The notes under the pieces: model-generated | The model's input: the letters and a program-made list of their open reading frames with translations, nothing else | Databases searched by the model: none | Told to the model about the DNA's origin: nothing | Source of the DNA: Gammaproteobacteria bacterium | GTDB taxonomy: Bacteria; Pseudomonadota; Gammaproteobacteria; Enterobacterales; Psychrobiaceae | Reading direction: 5' to 3' | Assembly: GCA_013214965.1 (NCBI GenBank) | Contig: JABSRU010000007.1 | Coordinates: forward strand, 62,001-126,000 | DNA: 64,000 bases | Part shown: positions 47,700 to 57,269 of the stretch, one piece after another | Layout of the letters: every line of letters begins with the position of its first letter | How positions within the stretch are numbered: position 1 is the stretch's first letter | Translations under genes and position numbers: made by a program

Positions 47700-49109
47700 C
47701 TATATTGATTTTAGGAAACCCAACAGGGCTTGTCTATCTGATTTATTCATCTTTAAATAATGTTGTTTGGCTGGTTCCGCTTCACCACCGTGCCATAAAA
47801 TGGCTTCACTGATTGAGCGAGCCCGACCGTCATGAAGGAAGAAACTTGCACCGGTTATTTTTTGTTGCAAGCCAATTCCCCATAGGGGAGGGGTGCGCCA
47901 TTCATTCCCATTGGCTTTATACTCGGTTATGCCGTCGGCTAACTCTATACCCATATCGTGAAGCGCTAAATCGGTGTAAGGCCAAATAGTTAAATTGGCC
48001 AGCGCAGGAATAGTATAGTTAGGGTCTGTCACATAGGATGGAGTGTGACAGTATTGACAACCCGAGGTGTAAAATAGTTGACGACCATGTTGTTTGTTGG
48101 CTAAATTCCTTGCTGGCGGTACACTAATATAGGTACTAAATAAATTAACTAAACGCAGTAATTTGGCCGGAATTTCTGGGCCTCCTTGTTGACCGACTGC
48201 TGACGTTTGTTGGCAATTAATTTGAGATTTAGTACAGTTTTCATCTTTGAATAAGGGATTAGTAATACCAATATCACCATTAAAGGCAGCCGCTACTTGT
48301 TGAGCAAGGGTTGGGTGTTTTGCTTTAAAGCCAAACCGACCAATGGCAGTATCATGACCTGAACTGACATCTTTGACTCGATTATAGTGGGCTGATATTC
48401 CATCTTGATCGCGATCATCGATATCTTCTTGTGCCAGTAAATCCGCTTGTTTAATGGCATCAAGTAACCCCATGCCATAAATGCTCGGTGCATACCGTGG
48501 TGATAGTCCGATGTTTTTTGCTAAGGGCCCATAATTTAAGCCAGTGAGTCGATAACTTGGTTTTCGTAATTGATAAATTTCACCATCGGTGAACTTTCCC
48601 TCAATTTCTTGGTATTGCAAATCGAGTAATGCTTCACCCATGAGCTGGTTTTTATCATCATTAACTAACGAATGGACATGGCGCGGCTGGATCTGCCCGC
48701 CATATACGGGGTCAACAATGTTAATGCCAGCAGTAACGCTACCTAAACGAATCAATAATGAAGACGGTTTATGGATCCCCGGTTCAGACATTGGACCTCG
48801 TCCGCCGGCATGATGGCAGGTGATACAAGAACGGGTAATAAACAATGGACCTAAGCCATCACGATCGCGAGTCGCTGCCGGTGCTGCAACCCAGGGATCG
48901 CGAAACAATGAAAAACCGGTCCAAAAATCTAACTGGTCCATCCTAGAAATATGTGGCATCGGATGAACGTAACTTCGACTCGAGATGTTTTCTAAGGTTG
49001 CAGCACCTGCTGGTCGATGTTCTTTGGGATCAAATTTAGGAACTTTATTGTCACTACAAGCTGCTAATCCTAGGGTAATAAGGATTAGAGATAGTGGCTT
49101 TGTTATCAT
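47700..49109 (-). CDS. Di-heme oxidoreductase-like (DUF1111) lipoprotein 1 (469 aa)
   Basis: The lipobox GLAAC is followed by a cytochrome-c-like protein with two covalent heme sites: CITCH (about 95-99) and CQYCH in the C-terminal half. The family (DUF1111, thiol oxidoreductase/di-heme peroxidase-like) is distantly related to MauG/CcpA. The C-terminal segment KITGASFFLHDGRARSISEA and ILWHGGEAEPAKQHYLKM is typical. It would work in the periplasm, perhaps oxidising or reducing the metal or ligand taken up. It overlaps the stop of its paralogue upstream by 1 bp. Confidence 0.88.
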   Translation of the reverse strand: MITKPLSLILITLGLAACSDNKVPKFDPKEHRPAGAATLENISSRSYVHPMPHISRMDQLDFWTGFSLFRDPWVAAPAATRDRDGLGPLFITRSCITCHHAGGRGPMSEPGIHKPSSLLIRLGSVTAGINIVDPVYGGQIQPRHVHSLVNDDKNQLMGEALLDLQYQEIEGKFTDGEIYQLRKPSYRLTGLNYGPLAKNIGLSPRYAPSIYGMGLLDAIKQADLLAQEDIDDRDQDGISAHYNRVKDVSSGHDTAIGRFGFKAKHPTLAQQVAAAFNGDIGITNPLFKDENCTKSQINCQQTSAVGQQGGPEIPAKLLRLVNLFSTYISVPPARNLANKQHGRQLFYTSGCQYCHTPSYVTDPNYTIPALANLTIWPYTDLALHDMGIELADGITEYKANGNEWRTPPLWGIGLQQKITGASFFLHDGRARSISEAILWHGGEAEPAKQHYLKMNKSDRQALLGFLKSI

Positions 49110-50788
49110 TACAACGATCCTAAAAATGCTAATAATTGCTGGCGTTGTACCGCGGTTAAAGCCATAAATTTATCTTTAGAGGCTTCTGACTCGCCTCCAT
49201 GCCATAAAATGGCTTCTTCATGGGTTCTAGCGCGCCCATCGTGCATAAATGTCGCTTTGGGATGGACGGTTTGGACTAATCCCGTTCCCCACAGTGGTGG
49301 CGTTTTCCATTCTGTCCCCGTCGCATTACCTTGCGGTAAATCATCGGCTAGTCCTTCACAACGTTGAACGTAGATGCAAAGCTCCCCAGCACTACAAAGC
49401 GTACCGTCTGCTAATTCTCGGGTAACTTTACAGCTACCGCCCATATCGTGTAACAGCAAGTCGGTGTAAGGATAAATGACTTGATTTGATAAGTAAGCTA
49501 ACGGTTTAGGATCAGGTAACAGTTCTGTTAATGTTAATTTTCCGAGTAAACTGCCCATCGCTGTTCCGGTGACATGGCGAGGTGTATGGCAATCAACACA
49601 ACCGGTATTAAAGAACTGTTCACGGCCGGCAATTATTTCACTTTGCCACTCTTTAGTACTGCGATCGTACCCTCGTCGAGCTGGCACGGCGAGCACTTTG
49701 TTATAAAATTCAACTAACGCTAATTGTCGATCAACAATGTCAGGTTCATTCCCTTGTTTAATTTCTTTTTCAGCGCCTAAGGTGCAGGCAGTTTGTTGTT
49801 TGGTACAAGATTCTTCGATAAATAGTTTGTTAGTGATCCCCATATCGCCACGGTAAGCGCCTGAGATTTGTTGTAGTACGATTGGGTTCTGTGCTTTGTA
49901 GGCAAATCGTCCCAATTCGACTTTTTTGGTCATGACATTGGTCACCATCGCTGCCTTGCCAGAAATACCATCTTTATCTTTATCTAATGGATCGGCGAGC
50001 GCTAAAATATTTTGTGCCGGGATTGCTTCGAGTAAGCCTGAACCAAAAATAGCGGGGGCGACTCGTGCTGAAAAGGCCACCTTGTCATTGAAAGGACCAT
50101 AGCTTAAGTCTTTCACTTTATAGGTTGGTTTTCTTAATTCATAATTGGTGCCGTCGGGATATTGACCTAATATTTTCTCGTATTCGATATACGCATACGC
50201 TTCACCAAAGAGCTTATCGCCATTGATTGAGCCATTATGCTGAGGCAGACCTGATTTGACGTCTGAGGTGGTTAAGCTTTGCTCGGCATAAGTTTGAATT
50301 TGATCGCCATAAATGGGATCTTCATTACCATAGATGTCACCAATTTTTAGAAAAATACTGGTCATTGGTTCATTAATGCTTTCGGGCAATATACCTTTGC
50401 CATCATTATGATGACAGCCTTGGCAACTTGCGGCATTAACGAGAGGACCAATACCTTTATGTGGGGTGCGGAACAAATGATCGCCAGAAGTGAAAAAACC
50501 ATCACTGCGAAAATCGTCACTCACGGGCACTGGACGTTGACTAAAAGCATCTTTGGTTTTAACAAACATCGTGACATCGCCACCAGCAAGGTGCTCATTT
50601 GGTTGGATAGTTGTTGCTGTTAAGGGGGCTAAGCCACTGTGATCCTTTGGATTGGTCGGTGTGGGTATTGTTGGAGTGGTCGGTGAGGTAGGAGTCGCTG
50701 AGTCGGATCCTCCTCCACAGGCGCTAAGAGTAAGCGTTAAACAAGATGTTATTACGGATAACATTATTTTTTTGTATTGCATTGCCAT
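49109..50788 (-). CDS. Di-heme oxidoreductase-like (DUF1111) lipoprotein 2 (559 aa)
   Basis: The lipobox TLSAC and a Thr/Pro linker (about 31-48) lead to heme sites CQGCH (122-126) and CVDCH in the second half, and the family ending ATFMHDGRARTHEEAILWHG. It has an extra segment compared with its neighbour (an insertion with four Cys: CKVTRELADGTLCSAGELC, then CEGL), which may form disulfides. It is the first gene of the DUF1111-imelysin-DUF1513-receptor operon. Two adjacent starts (50788, 50782) are possible; AAGG precedes the first. Confidence 0.88.
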   Translation of the reverse strand: MAMQYKKIMLSVITSCLTLTLSACGGGSDSATPTSPTTPTIPTPTNPKDHSGLAPLTATTIQPNEHLAGGDVTMFVKTKDAFSQRPVPVSDDFRSDGFFTSGDHLFRTPHKGIGPLVNAASCQGCHHNDGKGILPESINEPMTSIFLKIGDIYGNEDPIYGDQIQTYAEQSLTTSDVKSGLPQHNGSINGDKLFGEAYAYIEYEKILGQYPDGTNYELRKPTYKVKDLSYGPFNDKVAFSARVAPAIFGSGLLEAIPAQNILALADPLDKDKDGISGKAAMVTNVMTKKVELGRFAYKAQNPIVLQQISGAYRGDMGITNKLFIEESCTKQQTACTLGAEKEIKQGNEPDIVDRQLALVEFYNKVLAVPARRGYDRSTKEWQSEIIAGREQFFNTGCVDCHTPRHVTGTAMGSLLGKLTLTELLPDPKPLAYLSNQVIYPYTDLLLHDMGGSCKVTRELADGTLCSAGELCIYVQRCEGLADDLPQGNATGTEWKTPPLWGTGLVQTVHPKATFMHDGRARTHEEAILWHGGESEASKDKFMALTAVQRQQLLAFLGSL

Positions 50789-50809
50789 TGCAGGTACCTT
50801 AAATCACAA

Positions 50810-50833
50810 AAGGGCTCATAAACATGAGCCCTT
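50810..50833 (-). terminator. Hairpin between the imelysin gene and the DUF1111 operon
   Basis: A perfect 10-bp stem (AAGGGCTCAT and ATGAGCCCTT, AAAC loop) is followed on the minus strand by TTTTGTG. The T-run is short, so it could act as a partial terminator that lowers expression of the downstream operon relative to the upstream imelysin. Confidence 0.65.
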
Positions 50834-50890
50834 AAAAATCAATATATTATAAACTACTTAGTTCATTTTTAAGCTTTTTTTCATAGGTTA

Positions 50891-52288
50891 TTAGATTTTT
50901 TCTTCAGTATCTTGACGTATATCAGATGTTGTTACGCCTAATGCTTTGATGGCTTGTTCGATATCATCAGTTTGTGCAACTAACGCTTTGATCACAGCCA
51001 AAACATTTTTCTGTTCTGGTCCTTCTTGGATTAGCATATCGAAAGGCATACCTGATTTTGCTTTGGTATCAATCACAGCTGCAGCTGCCATTGTTGCCTC
51101 AAGTGAACCACGAAGTTTGTTGGCTAATTCATGCTCACCTTTAGTCACTAATAAATCAAAGATTGAAGCTCCTTTGATTTCTTCACCATTGATGCGAGTG
51201 TAACTAGCACGGAAACTGTTTTGTACGCCTTTGGCATTTAGGAATATGTCACGATGCGTGTTATCACTGAAACATGAATGCTCGTCTTCTTGTGAGTTAG
51301 TGATTAGTGCGATGTTGATACGCTCACCGGCTAATTCACCAAAGCTTAAGCGGCCCATGCCTTCAAGGATTTTAGCTAGCGAAGCATCGCCACCTTTAAC
51401 AAAATTGTTGTAATGTGTACCGGTGCTTGGTTCCCATGTTTTAACAACAGGCTTTAATTCGTCAATTAATAGCTGCGCTGCAACTAATAAGTATTCGCCG
51501 CGGCGTTTACAAATTGCTTCATCACTGTAATCAGGACCTGAAGTACATAGACTGCCCATTTGGTAATCAGACACCGGGCGTTGGCCGCCTGAAAAATCAC
51601 GATTACCTTCGCCTGACATGTCTTTGTTTAAATCTTGGCCCCACAGTAGGAACTCGATGCCATGGTAACCGGTTGTCACGTTACGCTCATCTTCACCGGT
51701 TTCGAATAAACCTTTAATCGTCGCCGCATCAATTTTAGGATAATCAATGCTGTTAGCGATGATGTTTTTACCATTGGCACCACTAATCGCAAAAGTACCG
51801 TCTTCTTGCTTTTCATTACCATCGACGACTGGGGCAACATAATCGATTAATGCTTCACCTAGTGGCCATGCATTTAAACGTCCTTCAGGACCACTACCGT
51901 CTTTACCTAGCGTGCCGTCAGCTTTTAATTCATCAATAGGACCACTACGAAAACGATACACTTCAGTTTGGCCGTATGGTTCGCGAGAAGCAAGCCAAGC
52001 GTGTTTTGCGTCAGCCATTGTTTCTACGGTGGGAGCAGCAACAAATGCTTTTAATGCAAGTTGTAACGCTTGAGCAGTGAATAAAGAATCTGAATAAGCC
52101 GCATAAGCGATATTGGCATTGGTTTTTAGAACATCATCACGAGTCACGAAAGTGCTAACACCGTTTACGCCTGCTTGACCTTGAGCGCCAACTTGGCCAG
52201 CTTGTCCGTCTTTACCATCGCCACATGCCGCTAGATTTAATCCGATGACAACAGCCAGCGCGACTTTTGAAATTGATTTAAGATTCAT
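50891..52288 (-). CDS. Imelysin family lipoprotein with intact motif (IrpA-like, 465 aa)
   Basis: The lipobox LAAC gives lipidated Cys22. A short collagen-like run of Gly-X-Y triplets (about 27-43) follows, then the imelysin domain. The GxHxxE motif is present as GYHGIE (207-212), in contrast to the two other imelysins of the window, and a second conserved region reads HSCFSDNTHRDIFLNAKG. This resembles the iron-regulated IrpA type found in cyanobacteria and marine bacteria, involved in periplasmic iron uptake. It heads locus B. Upstream lie an inverted repeat and a Fur-like sequence. Confidence 0.87.
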   Translation of the reverse strand: MNLKSISKVALAVVIGLNLAACGDGKDGQAGQVGAQGQAGVNGVSTFVTRDDVLKTNANIAYAAYSDSLFTAQALQLALKAFVAAPTVETMADAKHAWLASREPYGQTEVYRFRSGPIDELKADGTLGKDGSGPEGRLNAWPLGEALIDYVAPVVDGNEKQEDGTFAISGANGKNIIANSIDYPKIDAATIKGLFETGEDERNVTTGYHGIEFLLWGQDLNKDMSGEGNRDFSGGQRPVSDYQMGSLCTSGPDYSDEAICKRRGEYLLVAAQLLIDELKPVVKTWEPSTGTHYNNFVKGGDASLAKILEGMGRLSFGELAGERINIALITNSQEDEHSCFSDNTHRDIFLNAKGVQNSFRASYTRINGEEIKGASIFDLLVTKGEHELANKLRGSLEATMAAAAVIDTKAKSGMPFDMLIQEGPEQKNVLAVIKALVAQTDDIEQAIKALGVTTSDIRQDTEEKI

Positions 52289-52313
52289 TATTGATATATC
52301 CTTGAATTTAAAA

Positions 52314-52329
52314 TTAAACGTTCGTTTAA
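52314..52329. promoter_or_regulatory. Inverted repeat upstream of the imelysin gene
   Basis: Perfect 7-base arms, TTAAACG and CGTTTAA, are separated by TT, 26 bp upstream of the imelysin start. The symmetry is that of a dimeric repressor operator. The binding protein is not known. Confidence 0.4.
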
Positions 52330-52390
52330 ATATATTAGTTGAAATTTGGTAGTAAGATAACTATTACTTATCTATATGTCAATCTAAATA

Positions 52391-52406
52391 GGAGTGATTC
52401 TCGTTT
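52391..52406. promoter_or_regulatory. Weak Fur-box-like sequence between divergent genes
   Basis: Read on the minus strand, the site contains ACGAGAATCACTCC, similar to the AATGAGAATCATT type of Fur half-sites, but only about 10 of 19 positions match the consensus. It lies about 100 bp upstream of the imelysin gene and 60 bp upstream of the TPR gene. Confidence 0.3.
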
Positions 52407-52468
52407 GTTTGGTGGTTTGTTGTTAATATAAGCTATAATGAGTTGATATTATTAAAGAGGAAGTGCTG

Positions 52469-53641
52469 ATGGCTGTTTTTTCTTTTACTCATTTCACCCT
52501 GGGCTTAGGCGTTATTTTATTACTACTAACCGGATGTAGTAATCGCTATACCAAGGCTCAAATCGATCATCGAATATTATTTCATGACGCTGCCTTTGAG
52601 CGCCCTGAGCATCTACCCGATCCTGCTCAAGTATTTATCCTCAGCGCCATTCAACAAAACCAAATTTCAAGTCTGATTAATTTTTCTAGTGATATCCCTT
52701 TGGCGACTCAATTAATCAATAAATTACTCAAAGATGATTATGGCTCGTTCGATTATGATAATAGCTACACGAGAACAGCCAGTGAAACCTTTGAGGTTAA
52801 ACAGGGTAATTGTTTGTCGATGGTTATTATGACCGTGGCGATAGCACAGCAATTAGGGATTAATTATCGAGTCCAAGATCTGGCTATTGCGCCTGTTTGG
52901 TCTCGTGATGGTGGTTTGTTTTTAATTAACGGCCATATTAATATTCAGTTAGATCGCGCTAGTGGCGTAACTGCTCAAAGGGAAATTTTTGTTGGGCCAC
53001 GATATGTGACACTCGATTTCATTCCGAGTCGGGCGATTCGAAATATTGCGACCACGAGAGTATCACAAGCACGGCTTGTTGCGATGTATTTTGTGAATTT
53101 AGCGGCCGAGACCATGGTTAAACAGCAGTGGGATCTTAGTTACTATTTACTTAAATTAGCGCTTGAGTCTGATCACAGTTATAGCGCGGCATGGAATAGC
53201 TTAGCGGTGGTCTATCGCTATCGAGAACAATTAATGCTAGCAGAGAAAGTGTATCGTTATGCAATGTTGGCCAATCCCGATGATCTTAATTTGATTGCTA
53301 ACTTTTCGCTATTGTTAGAGTCACAGGGGAGGTTTAGTGAATTATTTGAATATCAACGGCGCTATGATTTAGCTCAGTTGCATAACCCTTATCATTACTA
53401 TGATTTGGCTGAAATAGCATTAGCGGCGCAGCAATATCAACGCGCAATTAAATATTATAAGCAAGCGATTGATTATTCGAGTGCGGTTGATCAATTTTAT
53501 TTTGGCTTGTTTAAATCATATTATCTGCTGGGACAATGGAATACGGCGCAGAAATACTTAGTGCAAGCGCGAAAATACAGTGCGACGATTAAAAATAGAC
53601 AGCGTTATAACGCAAAGTTGATGTTGTTATCTAACCGGTAA
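52469..53641 (+). CDS. Transglutaminase-like/TPR lipoprotein (390 aa)
   Basis: The signal MAVFSFTHFTLGLGVILLLL is followed by TGC, a lipidated cysteine. The middle (about 90-200) matches a transglutaminase-like fold: TFEVKQGNCLSMVIMTVAIA holds the Cys, followed by NGHINIQLD with a His. The C-terminal half (about 225-385) is a run of TPR helices (SAAWNSLAVVYRYREQLMLA, then AEIALAAQQYQRAIKYYKQA). I chose the ATG at 52469 (AGAGG 8 bases upstream) over a GTG at 52463. Function is unknown; related proteins are envelope-anchored peptidase-like or scaffolding proteins. Confidence 0.82.
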   Translation: MAVFSFTHFTLGLGVILLLLTGCSNRYTKAQIDHRILFHDAAFERPEHLPDPAQVFILSAIQQNQISSLINFSSDIPLATQLINKLLKDDYGSFDYDNSYTRTASETFEVKQGNCLSMVIMTVAIAQQLGINYRVQDLAIAPVWSRDGGLFLINGHINIQLDRASGVTAQREIFVGPRYVTLDFIPSRAIRNIATTRVSQARLVAMYFVNLAAETMVKQQWDLSYYLLKLALESDHSYSAAWNSLAVVYRYREQLMLAEKVYRYAMLANPDDLNLIANFSLLLESQGRFSELFEYQRRYDLAQLHNPYHYYDLAEIALAAQQYQRAIKYYKQAIDYSSAVDQFYFGLFKSYYLLGQWNTAQKYLVQARKYSATIKNRQRYNAKLMLLSNR

Positions 53642-53646
53642 GAGAA

Positions 53647-53671
53647 GCCAGCATACCGATGATATGCTGGC
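53647..53671. terminator. Hairpin between convergent genes
   Basis: A perfect 9-bp stem (GCCAGCATA and TATGCTGGC, seven-base loop) is followed on the plus strand by CTTTAATTTTTC. It lies between the TPR lipoprotein gene and the convergent ppaC gene. Confidence 0.7.
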
Positions 53672-53682
53672 CTTTAATTTTT

Positions 53683-54603
53683 CTAAGCAAATACTTTTTG
53701 CAGTGGCGGTACCACTTGTTTTTTACGGCTCATCACGCCAGGTAACCATGCTTTACCATCAACAGTTGTTGTGTCGAAGGCTTTTAGCGCTAAATCAACG
53801 TCATCACTAATCAACAATAACTCCGAACCTTCCTGCATAATGTCAGTCAGTAATAAGAGCACTGAGTGTTGACCTTCTTCTTGCTTTAATTTGGCGATAT
53901 CAGCTTGTAAATCCGCTTTCATCTGGTCAAAAATAGCTAAATCGATCACTTCTAATTGTCCGATCCCAATTTTAACGCCATTCATATTAAAGTTCTTAAA
54001 ATCACGCATCACTAAGTCACGCATTGGCGTGTTAAGGACCGCTGATTTTACTTCAAACATTTCCATGCCAAGGGCTTTAAAATCTTCTATGCCCGCCATT
54101 TCTGCGAGTGCTTCAACACAACGGATATCGGCCGTAGTACAGGTCGGTGATTTAAAAATAACCGTATCACTTAAAATAGCGCATAGCATCATGCCAGCGA
54201 TATCTTTTGGAATGGCAACTTGATGAAAGTCATACATCATTTTGATCACTGTATTACTACAACCGACCGGGCGGATCCAACATTCTAATGGTGTGTCTGA
54301 CGTCAAATCACCCAGTTTATGATGATCAACAATGCCTAATAATGTTGCCTCAGCGATATCATCAGGTGCTAGCGCGATATCTGAGTGGTCAACAATGTAT
54401 AGACTTTCGCCAGCGTAGCTCATTTTAAGTTCCGGCGCTGCAAAGCCAAATTTATCTAAGATAAACTGTGTTTCCGGTGATAGCTGGCCTAAACGAGCTG
54501 GAATAGCTTCTTCACCTATTTGGGTTTTCAGATGGGCTAGTGCAATGGCACCAACAATTGAATCTGAATCTGGTATTTTGTGCCCCACGACGTAAACTGG
54601 CAT
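53683..54603 (-). CDS. ppaC: Manganese-dependent inorganic pyrophosphatase, DHH family (306 aa)
   Basis: A family II pyrophosphatase that splits PPi into two phosphates with Mn or Co. The N-terminal metal ligands are in VVGHKIPDSDSIVGAIALAH, then VDHSDIAL, and the name-giving DHH motif appears in GIVDHHKLGD. The C-terminal DHHA2 domain ends with WLPGVMSRKKQVVPPL, the substrate-binding SRKKQ motif. Length is typical for the family. It lies 78 bp downstream of fbp in the same direction; co-transcription is possible. Confidence 0.95.
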   Translation of the reverse strand: MPVYVVGHKIPDSDSIVGAIALAHLKTQIGEEAIPARLGQLSPETQFILDKFGFAAPELKMSYAGESLYIVDHSDIALAPDDIAEATLLGIVDHHKLGDLTSDTPLECWIRPVGCSNTVIKMMYDFHQVAIPKDIAGMMLCAILSDTVIFKSPTCTTADIRCVEALAEMAGIEDFKALGMEMFEVKSAVLNTPMRDLVMRDFKNFNMNGVKIGIGQLEVIDLAIFDQMKADLQADIAKLKQEEGQHSVLLLLTDIMQEGSELLLISDDVDLALKAFDTTTVDGKAWLPGVMSRKKQVVPPLQKVFA

Positions 54604-54681
54604 TTTTAACCTCTTATAATTACCGTGCTATTTCGAATGTTGATTAATATTCGATGCTATTAGCGATAGATCGAATGTTGT

Positions 54682-55650
54682 TTATTTATGGTAGCCAAGA
54701 CAAGTGTCGACTTCATTTTTTGAGCCTAAAATAACCGCAACGCGCTGATGGATCTCTGTTGGCTGAATCTCCATGATTCTCTGATAACCTGTTGAAGATA
54801 CACCGCCAGCTTGTTCAACTAAAAAGCTCATTGGATTGGCTTCATACATCAAACGTAGTTTGTTTGGTTGCTTTGGGTTTTTGGTATCGGTCGGGTATGT
54901 AAAAATACCGCCACGAGTTAACACGCGGTGTACATCTCCTACCATCGCGGCAATCCAACGCATATTAAAGTTTTTATCACGAGTTCCAGTGTCACCAGCA
55001 ATTAAATCACTAATGTATTGCTGCATTGGTGCTTGCCAGAATCGTTGATTTGACATATTAACGGCAAATTCTTGGGTGTCTTCGCTAATTATCATTTTTT
55101 CATTGGTTAACAAAAACTCACCAATGGTGTTATCTAAGGTATATTGGCGAACACCATTACCCGTCGTTAATACTAATTGAGTTGATGGGCCATATAAGAC
55201 ATAACCCGCGGCAACTTGTTGAGTGCCCGGTTGTAGAAACATTTCCTCAGTAGCACCAGTTTGACCTTCGGGTACTTCCATAATTGAAAAAATGGTACCG
55301 ACAAGGCTGTTAATGTCGATATTTGATGAACCGTCTAATGGATCAAAACAAACGAGGTAGCGACCATTTTCACTGCCTGCGACGATCGTATCTTCTTCTT
55401 CTGATGCAATCGCACGCACTAGGCCTGATTCTAATAAAATGTCTTTAATTAATTGGTTTGAAATAACATCTAATTTTTTCTGAGTTTCACCTTGAATGTT
55501 TTCATCTAAGGTTGAACCTAAAATATCGGCCAGTTCACCTTGGTGAAGTCTAAATGATATTTCTTTACAAGAAGCCATTAAAGTATTGATTAAGGAGATT
55601 AAATCTAAATCGACATTATCGTTACGAAGTACGGGTACAAAACGTTGCAT
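54682..55650 (-). CDS. fbp: Class 1 fructose-1,6-bisphosphatase (322 aa)
   Basis: Catalyses the gluconeogenic step from fructose 1,6-bisphosphate to fructose 6-phosphate. The metal-binding and catalytic motifs are [11 protein letters not shown], and [20 protein letters not shown] in the middle of the protein. The C-terminal segment [18 protein letters not shown] and [15 protein letters not shown] is also typical. Full length for the family. It is divergent from the histidine kinase gene. Confidence 0.95.
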   Translation of the reverse strand: MQRFVPVLRNDNVDLDLISLINTLMASCKEISFRLHQGELADILGSTLDENIQGETQKKLDVISNQLIKDILLESGLVRAIASEEEDTIVAGSENGRYLVCFDPLDGSSNIDINSLVGTIFSIMEVPEGQTGATEEMFLQPGTQQVAAGYVLYGPSTQLVLTTGNGVRQYTLDNTIGEFLLTNEKMIISEDTQEFAVNMSNQRFWQAPMQQYISDLIAGDTGTRDKNFNMRWIAAMVGDVHRVLTRGGIFTYPTDTKNPKQPNKLRLMYEANPMSFLVEQAGGVSSTGYQRIMEIQPTEIHQRVAVILGSKNEVDTCLGYHK

Positions 55651-55814
55651 CTGGAAATCCTAGTCTCATGAAAAGTTAATTAACCATATAATAACATCAT
55701 CTTTAAATAGTTTTTATCACTAGTTTCGATGATTTTATCGTTCAACCTATTGTTTGGCTATTTTTTACCGTATTATAACAAGCACTCTCTTGAATTTTAT
55801 GGAAGAAATTTTAA

Positions 55815-57269
55815 ATGTTGTACAAGTTAGGGTCGCATAGTTTAATTGGGCGTCGTTTCATTTTATATACGGTTTTGTTTAGCTCTTGCATTGCATTACT
55901 CTTTACCTTAATTCAGGTGCAATTAGAGTATAAACGAGAATTAAGTAAGCATGCGATGTATCAACAGCTGATCAATGACAGCTTACTTAATAGCTTAAGT
56001 AAAAGTATCTGGACCTATGATGACTCTCAAATATATCTGCAATTACAAGGCATTGTAAAAATACCAACCATTGAACAAGTTAAACTAAACTTACCTGAAA
56101 ATATTAAATTCAATGTTGGGAATATCCAATCTAATCAATTAAATTATACTGAAATAGACGTTCAATATTCATCAGCGCAAGATAGCCGAGTACTTGCGCA
56201 ATTAGTGATAGTGTCAGGAATGGATGAAACTTATCTCCATTTAATGTCGTTTGGTAGCATCATGTTGTTATTAAATGCGACAAAAACGGCTTTGGTCGTC
56301 ATCTTTATGTTATTTTTGGTTGACCGCTTAATTGGTCAACATCTCTATACGATAAGTCGTCATATCTTAAATTACCAAGAAACAAAAAAACCGCTGCCAT
56401 TAAAACTACATCGAACGATGTATATAAAACATGATGAAATAGATCAGTTGGTTGATTCACTTAATAGCATGCAACAACGGATATATTTTGAACGGAATAA
56501 CTCCTTAGCCGAAGCTCAAAAAAGAGAGCATTTACAAGCTAAAATTATTGAACAAAAAGAACAATTGTATGCGCTTGAGCGTAATGTAAACCTGAGTGAT
56601 ATGACGTCCCTTGGGCAAGAGCTTGAGCAGCCGCTGATGGGGATAGTTGGCTATGCTAATATTGCCCGTCGGATGCTCGATGAGGATTCTAAGGATGTTG
56701 AACGATTCTCACAGATTGTTGATAAAATCAGCAATAATTCACACTTAGCGACTAGTATCGTTGAACGGAGTAAAAATGTGCTCAATTTGACAATACCTGT
56801 GCTTGAGTTAATAGATGTTAATAGTTTAATTTCAACAGTTATTAACATGTTAGGGCATGAGTTAAATGAAAGCGGTGTCATTGTTGCTCATCATAACGAA
56901 CAGCAAAGACAGTTGATTAAAGTGGATGGTAAACAATTTGAGCAAGTACTGATTCATTTAATCCGTAATGCGATAGATGCATTGCAAGAGCAACCTGACG
57001 ATTTACGATTTATCGAAATTTCATGTATTGAAGATGGTCGTTTTACCCGAGTAATAGTTGAAGATAATGGCCAAGGTATTAGTGAAGAAATATCTAATAA
57101 ATTATTTAAGCCATTTTTCACCACTAAAAAACAGGGGTTAGGCATTGGCTTAAGTTCGTCGAAAAACTTGATTGAGGCAATGCATGGCACTATTGTTGCT
57201 CGAAATAGGTTAGATCGCGGGGCATGCTTTACAATCAGCATCCCCCTATTGGAAAGGGCGAGCGATTAA
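55815..57269 (+). CDS. Histidine kinase-like membrane protein lacking the phospho-acceptor His (484 aa)
   Basis: TM1 at about 13-34, a periplasmic part, TM2 at about 145-168, a coiled coil (about 225-258), then the dimerisation helix and an HATPase domain. The ATP site looks complete: N box VLIHLIRNAIDALQEQ, G1 VEDNGQGISEE, F box FKPFFTTKKQ and G2 GLGIGLSSSKNLIEA. The H box reads SLGQELEQPLMGIVGYA, where the usual phospho-acceptor His is Gln268 (codon CAA at 56616-56618). It cannot autophosphorylate in the classic way. No response regulator is adjacent; the convergent SieB-like gene overlaps its end by 4 bp. Confidence 0.85.
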   Translation: MLYKLGSHSLIGRRFILYTVLFSSCIALLFTLIQVQLEYKRELSKHAMYQQLINDSLLNSLSKSIWTYDDSQIYLQLQGIVKIPTIEQVKLNLPENIKFNVGNIQSNQLNYTEIDVQYSSAQDSRVLAQLVIVSGMDETYLHLMSFGSIMLLLNATKTALVVIFMLFLVDRLIGQHLYTISRHILNYQETKKPLPLKLHRTMYIKHDEIDQLVDSLNSMQQRIYFERNNSLAEAQKREHLQAKIIEQKEQLYALERNVNLSDMTSLGQELEQPLMGIVGYANIARRMLDEDSKDVERFSQIVDKISNNSHLATSIVERSKNVLNLTIPVLELIDVNSLISTVINMLGHELNESGVIVAHHNEQQRQLIKVDGKQFEQVLIHLIRNAIDALQEQPDDLRFIEISCIEDGRFTRVIVEDNGQGISEEISNKLFKPFFTTKKQGLGIGLSSSKNLIEAMHGTIVARNRLDRGACFTISIPLLERASD

